A stretch of 43,549 bases of DNA. Source: a virus. Below, piece after piece: positions 31,313 to 39,800 of this stretch. Position 1 is the first letter of the stretch, and every line of letters starts with the position of its first letter. The translations under genes were made by a program, and so were the position numbers. The DNA lies in the IMG/VR virus record IMGVR_UViG_3300027868_000427, positions 1 through 43,549 of that record; one strand, given 5' to 3'. Under the pieces are notes generated by a model that was not told the DNA's origin, ran no database searches, and saw nothing but the letters and a program-made list of their open reading frames with translations.

Positions 31313-33928
31313 TTAGTTTTCTCTTCTTTCAGATGCTTCGTAGTAATCGAACCTTTCGTGGAAACAAGGCGTTGCCAGCAAAATTGCAGGATTTATGTTG
31401 CCTTTAACGGTTTCTTGAAAAATATATGACATCCAAGTTTGTTCGAAGGGGGCTGCCCATGTTTCATCAAGAAACATTTTTTTGTTTCCTTCTCGTGATA
31501 CAATTTGTGGCCAATTACAATAAAAGATCTCTCCATCTGCATACGCTAACCCCTTTTCATTTTTAATTGATTTAAAATTTGTTAAAGGTGCATTAGGATC
31601 TAATCCATTTGCTGGTAAAAATTTCTTTTCAGGCCAATGCCGTTCTCTTAATTCTTGAGGTACATTATACCAAGCCCATTGAACCCTGTTATCACCAAAG
31701 AATTCAGTAAAGCAAAACTTAAGAAAATCGTAACCTTCTCTTTCCATAATGGTATGTGTTTTATCATATAAGTCTTTAATATAAGTAGCAAATCCATTTG
31801 GACAAGTGCCTTTCCAATCAGTATGAATGTACATATCGTCTTCTAAAAAGATATAATAGTCACCATCTGTTTGTTCAAAATGTTCTGCTACCCATTGACG
31901 ACCTCCGCAAATACCAATATTGTCTTTTTTAATTTGAGTAAAGTCCCAAGTTTCACATACCCTATCATATTCTGCTTGAGTGGATTCGTCAGTAGAATTG
32001 TTCAATACAACCTTTTTAGTATTATATAAAAACTTTTCTCTTTCTGCCCAATTCTCGCAAAGCTTTTCAAACTGTGAAGGAGAATTATAGGTAATAACAT
32101 AAAGGTATGTTTTAAGTTCGTCTATAGATCTTATTTTCTTAGTAGTGATTAAATCTACAGTATCGTTTTTTAGATTCTCAAAAAAGCATTCAATTAACCC
32201 ATCATCTCTTATCATTACACGATCAATTATATCGTCGTGCTTATACGATAAAATGGTGAATATTGATTCTTCTGTCCCCATTTGTTCTTCATCCAAAGTA
32301 GCTTTTAAGTAGTCGTAATACAAACTATTAACATCGCTAATATAGTCTTTGTGTCCACCAAATATACCAGCTCTTGCAACAAATGTTGTTTTATCGACAT
32401 TACAATACTCTCTTAATCTATCATGATCAAATCCGTGAATTTCATGATTCTCATAAGGGAAACATATAAACAAAAACTTTTGCAAGTAATGATGAATTTT
32501 GTTTATTACTTTATCGTGGGTAAAATACCCTTGATGTATTGTATTAGTTATGGCGCCATCAACCCATAAAAAATAATCTGTATCAAAAGGGTTAGATATT
32601 CTTGCATCATTTAGCATAAACATCTTAGACATTACCATAGGATTATAAAGCTCTAACCCAGCTTGAGTACTTTCGGGGAGCCAGGATGCTTTGTTATACC
32701 ATTCCGGGTTAGAGCGAATCTTTTGAACTTGATCGAAAAATTCGAACCAAGTTTTAAATTCTTCTGCAGGTTTTACTATAACCTGAGTGTTTTCTGGAGA
32801 ACGATGTTCCCACACTAATTCTTCATACTCCGGGTCTATATAAACAATCATCGGAGTATCTGTTTTTAAAAGTTCTATTAATTTATCTGTATAATGAGAG
32901 AACGGTCTATTAAAACTCTCCGCTAAGGTATCCCTCTTTAAATCCCAAATACCAGTTACTATAGTAGTCTTGCTCGGGCCTTCATTAGAGTAAACCTGAG
33001 CTGGCTTCTCCGGTACGTTATCGATTTGATATGCTTCTGGTTCAGGTTCTTTGTAATCATCATCCCCTGATTCAACATTTTCTGGGACATCTACATAATT
33101 ACCGTCTTTATCTAATCTATACCCGGTATTTTCTATACATAAACCTAGCTTTTCTACTTCTGGCCACCTTCTATTATTTTTAATAAACTCTAAATGTTCA
33201 TTTTCAAAAGCCATTATATCACAACCCTCTTGATTGCATAAAGTATAACCAGATGTTATCAGTCTTGTAAATAATTTGTCAAGGTTACCATCTTCACTAT
33301 TAAACAATTCAAACTTTATAACTTTAGGTCTGTACTTTTCTAAATCAAATCCTTCAAATACCCAATAGTCGTGTCCTTCAGTGTCAACTGTAACATAATC
33401 AATTCTTTCTATGTTATGTTTTTCTAGTAAACTATTCAAAACAACAACCGGTACTTCACACATTTCACCATGTTCATCTAAAAGTGCTTTACTTTTAGGA
33501 TCAGAATCAAACCCATTAACCGGAGGAATAAAACTAGCCATTCCTTTTAAAGGGTAATCTAATTCTAAATTGTCAATTTTATCCCATGGAATATAGCACA
33601 TGGTTTCAACTTTCATTTCGTTAGATACTGCTACATTCTCTAATATAACTTTATCGTTTTTTAATACCTCTGTATAATAGTTTGATAACGCTTTAAATGC
33701 ATCCGGTAAGGGTTCAATAAACAACCCGCCCCATCTATATAGCGATATATAGCCAGCCATAGTGTCATGAAAATGACCATCCATTGCACCAACAGAAAGA
33801 CAAAAAACTTCATTATCTTTTTTTCTTCCAGCATTATGAAGAGAAATATCAAACATTCTCTCTACTTGCCAAGTGTTATATGGTGTTAATTTTTCTTGTA
33901 ATTTGTTATCTAGTTCTCTATCACTCAT
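31313..33928 (-). CDS. Three-domain glycan enzyme: FkbM methyltransferase + HtrL-like GT + GT-A glycosyltransferase
   Basis: A fusion of three activities. Residues 40-245 are FkbM-like: LSVGAMDGHFHD (44-55), FIEPLPDAF (70-78), VDTEGHDYWVFEG (181-193). After an acidic linker (about 280-315), residues 320-590 are HtrL/WlaTC-like: TTIVTGIWDL, YNPMVMSKMFML (428-439), FLWVDGAI (453-460), related to the gene at 723. Residues about 595-865 are a GT-A domain: YLYVITYNSPSQF, then YYIFLEDDMYIHTDW with the acidic metal motif. The start at 33928 gives an 8-bp overlap (ATGAGTGA) with the upstream GT60-like gene; an ATG 15 bp earlier is possible. It follows the two GT60-like genes, so it probably extends and methylates the same glycan. 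Confidence 0.8.
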   Translation of the reverse strand: MSDRELDNKLQEKLTPYNTWQVERMFDISLHNAGRKKDNEVFCLSVGAMDGHFHDTMAGYISLYRWGGLFIEPLPDAFKALSNYYTEVLKNDKVILENVAVSNEMKVETMCYIPWDKIDNLELDYPLKGMASFIPPVNGFDSDPKSKALLDEHGEMCEVPVVVLNSLLEKHNIERIDYVTVDTEGHDYWVFEGFDLEKYRPKVIKFELFNSEDGNLDKLFTRLITSGYTLCNQEGCDIMAFENEHLEFIKNNRRWPEVEKLGLCIENTGYRLDKDGNYVDVPENVESGDDDYKEPEPEAYQIDNVPEKPAQVYSNEGPSKTTIVTGIWDLKRDTLAESFNRPFSHYTDKLIELLKTDTPMIVYIDPEYEELVWEHRSPENTQVIVKPAEEFKTWFEFFDQVQKIRSNPEWYNKASWLPESTQAGLELYNPMVMSKMFMLNDARISNPFDTDYFLWVDGAITNTIHQGYFTHDKVINKIHHYLQKFLFICFPYENHEIHGFDHDRLREYCNVDKTTFVARAGIFGGHKDYISDVNSLYYDYLKATLDEEQMGTEESIFTILSYKHDDIIDRVMIRDDGLIECFFENLKNDTVDLITTKKIRSIDELKTYLYVITYNSPSQFEKLCENWAEREKFLYNTKKVVLNNSTDESTQAEYDRVCETWDFTQIKKDNIGICGGRQWVAEHFEQTDGDYYIFLEDDMYIHTDWKGTCPNGFATYIKDLYDKTHTIMEREGYDFLKFCFTEFFGDNRVQWAWYNVPQELRERHWPEKKFLPANGLDPNAPLTNFKSIKNEKGLAYADGEIFYCNWPQIVSREGNKKMFLDETWAAPFEQTWMSYIFQETVKGNINPAILLATPCFHERFDYYEASERREN

Positions 33929-35279
33929 TATCAAAAATTCCATTTTCTACTTCATATTTCGATCTCGGGGTCCTTAAATCATTTGGACCTATCCTATCTA
34001 ACCAACCTTTACTTTTACTATGTGGTAATACTGCCCAAGATCTAGGCTCTTTGTCAGAGCAAAACTTTAAGAAAAAGCTTGCATTGTCTTTTGCTTTTTC
34101 TTCACCTAATCTCCATTCATTTAAATCTTCTCTATATATCTCTTCACCATCTTTATCGTGAGCTGTAACAGCCCAGAAATCACAATCTTCATGTTCTGGT
34201 GTTTTAATTTGATCACCTGATATCCAAATATCTACGCACCAATTTCTCCCGAAATCATTTAACCAATCTTCTTTAGTTGCATACATTTCAGGGTTGTCAA
34301 CGTAATTTGGTGTAGGTGGTTCTTGTCTTTGAGGCCAAGTATACTCCATAACCCCTCTTCTATCAAATTTAATTCCTGCATATCTTTCATAATCTTCTAA
34401 AGTTCTTTCTTGACCAAAACCAAACTTACCAAAATCTATAGAATCGGGGTCTGTATCATCCATACCAAACAAAGTTCTATTTCTAAAATGACATGCATTA
34501 TTAACTGAAATCCAACCTGCTGTTCCATCAGAATCTACATCATGATCTTCCCAATGTTTATCTCTTCCTTCTCTTGTATATTCATGCCAACAAATTGTTT
34601 TATGTGGGTGAAATAAATCGTAACCATGGGTAAATGCTCTTACTGCAATGCTAATTTCTTCACCATGAAAATAATAATCTGGATCATGCGGGACTTCTTC
34701 ACAAAATTTACCTAAAGTAAAACAAAAATGAGCTGAATAAAATCTTGATCTCATAGGCTCAACCCTGGTCATCCAATCTGGAATAGTAGAAGGTAAAAAG
34801 AAAATAGCTCCTTCAGGAATAAATCTATCATACTCCATAAACCATGGGTCTTTTTCTCTACCTTCTGGATCATTTGATGGTTTATAAGATGGTATATACG
34901 CTGTTAATAAAGGCTTTTCATGACCCTTTTTTTGTAATTGATTCATCATATCAATACAAAGCGTATCCCACCCAGGGGCAAATCTATGATGCGAATCTAA
35001 TTGTAAGGTATATGTTTCACCATCATACTCATTTTGTACAATATTTCTAGCCCAACACACTCCTTTAGCTTCTTTCCAAGGTACATTAACCACTCTAAAT
35101 CTAGCATCATTTTCATACTCTGGTATATCATCAAATAGATCTCCTTCTTTAAATTGTCTACATATACCAAATCTTAAATTTTCTGGTTTATGAGCATTAT
35201 CTATACAACTCTTTAAAGTAATAGGGAGTTCTGGGTCTCTATACGAGGCAATTTGAATAAAAATAGTTTCGTCTTTCAT
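33921..35279 (-). CDS. GT60-like polypeptide GlcNAc-transferase homologue (PF11397), 452 aa
   Basis: Resembles the 'Glycosyltransferase (GlcNAc)' family, whose characterised eukaryotic members attach GlcNAc to protein Thr or hydroxyproline. Landmarks in order: IFIQIASYRDPEL (residues 6-18), GVCWARNIVQNEYDGE (73-88), LQLDSHHRFAPGWD (92-105) with the D-x-H metal/nucleotide motif, FYSAHFCFTLGKFCEEVPHDP (180-200, split here by eye), FHGEEISIAVRAFTHGYD (204-221) and WHEYTREGR (231-239). The last 120 residues are an extra domain shared with the paralogue upstream. An SD-like AGGAT lies upstream. It is cotranscribed with the paralogue and the three-domain enzyme. Acceptor protein is inferred, not shown. 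Confidence 0.8.
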   Translation of the reverse strand: MKDETIFIQIASYRDPELPITLKSCIDNAHKPENLRFGICRQFKEGDLFDDIPEYENDARFRVVNVPWKEAKGVCWARNIVQNEYDGETYTLQLDSHHRFAPGWDTLCIDMMNQLQKKGHEKPLLTAYIPSYKPSNDPEGREKDPWFMEYDRFIPEGAIFFLPSTIPDWMTRVEPMRSRFYSAHFCFTLGKFCEEVPHDPDYYFHGEEISIAVRAFTHGYDLFHPHKTICWHEYTREGRDKHWEDHDVDSDGTAGWISVNNACHFRNRTLFGMDDTDPDSIDFGKFGFGQERTLEDYERYAGIKFDRRGVMEYTWPQRQEPPTPNYVDNPEMYATKEDWLNDFGRNWCVDIWISGDQIKTPEHEDCDFWAVTAHDKDGEEIYREDLNEWRLGEEKAKDNASFFLKFCSDKEPRSWAVLPHSKSKGWLDRIGPNDLRTPRSKYEVENGIFDNE

Positions 35280-35301
35280 AGCATCCTGTTAATAATTTAC
35301 T

Positions 35302-36846
35302 TTACTTCAAGTTTGGATCCAGCTGTTTCTCAATCTTATCCAGCCACCCTACATCTTTAATGCTCGGTATAACTGTATAACTTGTAGGTCTTGCATCGCA
35401 AACCAAACCTATTGGGAATCTTGCAGCATGTGGATCTTGTCTCTCGTCGTAAATTTCTTGAATCTTATCTATAGAAAAATCTTCTCTTACTAGTTCGTTT
35501 CCATCTTCGTCATGAACACCAACATACCAAAATTCAGTATCATCATATGATTCGGGTAATTCATCCCAAGGAATAAAAAAGTCAATACACCAATTTTTTA
35601 ACCATTTAACATCTTCATAAGGCGTTCCGTCATTTGGATATACCGGGTTAACACCGTCTTTTACTTCTTGAGTAATAGCTCTTTTTCTAAAATGAATACC
35701 CGAATAGTGTTGATATTCTTCTACTGTTCTAACATCCCCGAAACCATATTCATCACCAAAATTTATTTGATTAGGATCTTCACCATCCATACCAAATAAA
35801 ATTCGATTTCTTTTATGGCACATTTCATTTACTTCCCACCAATCGTGTTGACGACCTTGTTTTTTGTTACAATCATCCCAATGATGAGGTCTTCCTTTAC
35901 GGGTATATTCATGATAAGCAATTATTTTGTTAGGGTGAAATAAATCATAACCATGTGTAAATGCTCTTACTGCAATGCTAATTTCTTCTCCGTGGAAATA
36001 ATAATTAGGATCATGAGGTACTTCTTTACAAAACTGACCACTTGTAAAACAGAAATGAGCGGAATAAAATCTAGAAGGAATTGGTTCTCTTAATTCTTTA
36101 TCAAACATAGAAGTAGGTAAAAAGAAAATAGCTCCTTCAGGAATAAATCTATCAAATACCATCTTCCACGGGTCTGTTTCGAATCCATTTTCCATAGAAT
36201 ACTCACCAGAATCATCACTATTTTCTAACCAAGGCTTATAACTTGTTATATATCCTGTTAATAGGGGTTTCGGGTGACCTTTTTGTTGCAAGTAATAATA
36301 CATGCTTTTCAATTTAGAATCCCAACCAGGAACAAATCGATGGTGAGAATCAATTGCTAAAGTAAATTCTTCTTCACAATACAAATGTTGAATAGAATGC
36401 CTTGCCCAACACGTACCATGGCCTCTTTTATTATCTACGTCAATAATTTGGAATCTTTCATCCTTCATATAATCGTACATTTCTTTATCAAAATCATCTT
36501 CCATGTTATGTTGCCAGCAAATACCAAATCTTAAATTTTCAGGGTTATCTGCATTATCTATCATACTAACTAAAGTTGGGATGAGTTCTGGGTCTCTATA
36601 TGCAGCAATTTGAATGAATATTTGTTGATTACCTTTTAAATGGGAGGGGAAGTCTTCATGATAATTATCGCCTACAATATCTTCGTTTGTTAGAACATAT
36701 GGTTGTGGATCATTTTCTGGTATTGAAACTACCCCTGAACTTCTTTCATGTTCAGAATGATCTACTTCTGATACTTCAGTGGTAGTTGTTTTTTCGGTAT
36801 TTTTATTTTTTAACCTACTCTTACGATAGATTTTTATTCCTGGCAT
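35302..36846 (-). CDS. GT60-like polypeptide GlcNAc-transferase homologue (PF11397), 514 aa
   Basis: A paralogue of the following gene with an extra ~75-residue N-terminus that is Lys/Arg-rich, then Glu/Ser-rich and probably disordered (KIYRKSRLKNKNTEK). The same catalytic landmarks follow: IFIQIAAYRDPEL, GTCWARHSIQHLYCEE, LAIDSHHRFVPGWD, FYSAHFCFTSGQFCKEVPHD, FHGEEISIAVRAFTHGYD and YHEYTRKGR. The ATG at 36846 is preferred over an upstream TTG in the same frame. A TTGAAC-N16-TAAAAT promoter lies seven bases before it. It is the first gene downstream of the Thr-X repeat protein, with only 38 bp between, making that protein the obvious candidate acceptor. Confidence 0.82.
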   Translation of the reverse strand: MPGIKIYRKSRLKNKNTEKTTTTEVSEVDHSEHERSSGVVSIPENDPQPYVLTNEDIVGDNYHEDFPSHLKGNQQIFIQIAAYRDPELIPTLVSMIDNADNPENLRFGICWQHNMEDDFDKEMYDYMKDERFQIIDVDNKRGHGTCWARHSIQHLYCEEEFTLAIDSHHRFVPGWDSKLKSMYYYLQQKGHPKPLLTGYITSYKPWLENSDDSGEYSMENGFETDPWKMVFDRFIPEGAIFFLPTSMFDKELREPIPSRFYSAHFCFTSGQFCKEVPHDPNYYFHGEEISIAVRAFTHGYDLFHPNKIIAYHEYTRKGRPHHWDDCNKKQGRQHDWWEVNEMCHKRNRILFGMDGEDPNQINFGDEYGFGDVRTVEEYQHYSGIHFRKRAITQEVKDGVNPVYPNDGTPYEDVKWLKNWCIDFFIPWDELPESYDDTEFWYVGVHDEDGNELVREDFSIDKIQEIYDERQDPHAARFPIGLVCDARPTSYTVIPSIKDVGWLDKIEKQLDPNLK

Positions 36847-36853
36847 CAAAAAT

Positions 36854-36881
36854 ATTTTACTATTTTCCCCGGGGAGTTCAA
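36854..36881 (-). promoter_or_regulatory. Sigma70-like promoter for the GT60 genes
   Basis: On the minus strand TTGAAC (36881-36876), a 16-bp spacer containing CCCCGGGG, and TAAAAT (36859-36854) are followed by seven bases to the ATG at 36846. Spacing matches the leaderless-type promoters on the plus strand. It fills the whole gap after the repeat-protein stop, so the glycosyltransferases can be expressed separately from the fibre gene. Confidence 0.6.
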
Positions 36882-36884
36882 CTG

Positions 36885-39800
36885 TTACGCGTAAGTCATG
36901 TTAATAGAATCTATACAAATATCTGCTTGATATGTATAAATTGTACTTCCAGATGTATAAAAGAAGGATATATATTGCTGTGTAGAAGTTGGGTTAGAAT
37001 ATGAAAAGGTTTTCTTAATCCAAGCAGAAGTACGATCCCCTTGTTGCTGACCTGTTAAGGTGGTGCCTGCTAAATATGTATATGCATTTATATGAGATGA
37101 ATGCCCAGCTGTAACTTCTAACGCACCTACATTACCTCCAAACATATAATACCAGAAACCACAAGTAACTGTTTTACCGCTTGGACAACTATTACTTCTC
37201 ATAATAATACCAAAAGATACACTAGGGTAGTTCGGTGATGATGTTTCGCAATAGATAAATCTATAACTACTGGAACTATTTTGAGTTCCAGATGTTGCCG
37301 TGGCACTTGAATCAACAACACCACCTGTTGAAACCCCGGTACCACCACTAGGTGTACTACCATAATCGCACTGAAAGCTTCTTGTTGTAGTTGTTTTAAA
37401 ACTAGAAGTAGATACCCGATATGCACCAGCATAATAATCTGTTGCTGGACCGGTTGTTGGTGTTTGTAATGAAACTGCTCCGGTTTGAGACGTTGTTGTA
37501 GGTGAATTGTTTACATTTTGAAATAATATAGTCGTGGCTGCTGCACCGCCGGCTGATGGCGATTTAGTAGGTGTTCTTGTTTTAGTAGGTGTTTTTGTTT
37601 TTGTTTTAGTACTCGTTGGTGTTCGTGTTTTACTTTGTGTAATTGATTTCGTTCTTGTAGGAGAACTCGTAGGAGTCCGCGTTTTACTTTGCGTTATAGA
37701 CTTCGTTCTTGTTGGTGTTTGTGTTCTAGTTTTAGTTTTAGTTGCTGTATATGTAGGTGTTCGTGTTTTACTTTGTGTAATAGATTTTGTCCTCGTAGGT
37801 GTTCGTGTTTTACTTTGTGTGATAGATTTCGTTCTTGTAGCGGTACGTGTACTACTTTGTGTAATAGATTTAGTTACTGTAGGTGTTCTGGTTTTAGTTT
37901 GTGTAATAGATTTTGTTCTCGTAGGTGATACTGTTTTGGTTTGTGTGATAGATTTCGTTCTGGTCTGTGTGATAGATTTAGTTCTAGTAGGCGAAACGGT
38001 TCTTGTTGGCGTTCTAGTTTTAGTTTTAGTTTGGGTAATAGATTTCGTTCTTGTAGGTGTTCTTGTTCTTGTAGGTGTTTGTGTTCTTGTTTTAGTTTGT
38101 GTAATTGATTTCGTTCTTGTAGGTGTTCTTGTTCTTGTAGGTGTTTGTGTTCTTGTTTTAGTTTTCGTTTTCGTTCTTGTATATGTAGGTGTTCTTGTTC
38201 TTGTAGGTGTTTGTGTTCTCGTTCTCGTATATGTAGGTGATTGTGTTCTGGAACGTGTAGGAGTTTGTGTTCTGGTTTTTGTTTTGGTCTTCGTATACGT
38301 AGGTGATTGCGTTCTTGTAGGTGTTTGTGTTCTAGTTCTTGTAGGTGTTTGTGTTCTTGTTTTTGTTCTTGTAGGAGTACGTGTTTTACTTTGTGTAATA
38401 GATTTCGTTCTCGTTGGTGTTCTGGTTTTAGTTTTCGTACTAGTAGGGGTTTGTGTTCTTGTACGAGTAGGTGATTGTGTTCTTGTCGGTGTTCGTGTTT
38501 TACTTTGTGTAATTGATTTTGTTCTTGTTGGTGTTCGTGTTTTACTTTGTGTAATAGATTTCGTTCTCGTTGGTGTTCTGGTTTTAGTTTTCGTACTAGT
38601 AGGGGTTTGTGTTCTTGTACGAGTAGGTGATTGTGTTCTTGTAGGTGTTTGTGTTCTAGTTCTTGTAGGTGTTTGTGTCCTCGTTTTGGTTTGTGAAGGT
38701 GTTCTCGTTCTCGTTGGTGTTTGTGTTCTAGTTTTGGTTCTAGTTCTAGTTGCTGTTTGTGAAGGTGTTCTCGTTCTCGTTGGTGTTCTCGTTCTCGTAG
38801 GTGTTTGTGTTCTTGTGCGAGTAGGTGATTGTGTTCTAGTAGGTGTTTGTGTTCTAGTTTTAGTTTGTGTAATTGATTTCGTTTTCGTAGGAGTAACGGT
38901 ACGTGTCGGTGTGCGTGTTTTTGTTTTGGTTTGTGTAATTGATTTCGTTCTTGTAGGTGTTTGTGTTCTAGTTTTAGTTTGTGTAATTGATTTCGTTCTT
39001 GTAGGTGTTCTTGTTCTTGTTCTCGTAGATGTAGATGTTTGGGTTTGTGTTGGTGTTTGTGTTCGTGTAGCTGTTTGAGTAGACGTTCTTGTATATGTTG
39101 GTGTTCTTGTTCTTGTAGGTGTCTGTGTTCTTGTTCTTGTTTTTGTAGGTGTTTGAGTTCTGGTTCTTGTATTTGTAGGTGTTTTTGTATTTGTAGATGT
39201 TTTAGTTTGTGTTGGTGTTTGTGTTCTCGTTGGTGTTTGTGTTCTAGTTCTTGTTTGAGTTGTGGTTCTGGTTTGTGTAGGTGTCTGTGTTCTGGTTCTT
39301 GTTCTTGTTCTTGTAGGTGTCTGTGTTCTGGTTTTTGTTTGTGTGGCTGTTCTTGTACTAGTCGGTGTTTGGGTTCTTGTTCTCGTAGCTGTTTGAGTTG
39401 GTGACTGTGTTGGTGTTTGTGTTCTCGTTCTTGTTTGTGAAGGTGTTCTAGATCTTGTAGGTGTTCTTGTTTTTGTTCTTGTATTTGTAGGTGTTTTTGT
39501 TTGTGTAGGTGTTTGTGTTCTCGTTCTCGTTCTAGTAGACGTTCTTGTATATGTTGGTGTTCTTGTTCTCGTAGCTGTTTGTGTTGGGGTCTGTGTTTGT
39601 GATGGTGTTCTAGATCGAGTAGGTGTTTGTGTTCTTGTTTTAGTTTGTGTAGATGTTTGTGTTTGAGATGGTGTCCGTGTTCTGGTTCTTGTTCTTGAAG
39701 GGGTGACCGTTTGTGTAGCTGTTCTTGTTCTCGTGGGTGTTTGTGTTCTCGTAGGTGTTTGTGTTCTAGTTTTTGTATTTGTAGTAGTTGATGTTTGTGT

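Noticed and set aside
37534-39078. Long plus-strand reading frame rich in Val, Leu, Cys and Gly across the repeat region, with further Cys/Ser-rich plus frames up to 43355
   Set aside because: These are antisense shadows of the Thr-X repeat. They break into many frames with stops and have implausible two- to four-residue composition. The minus frame is open throughout and joins a normal C-terminal domain.
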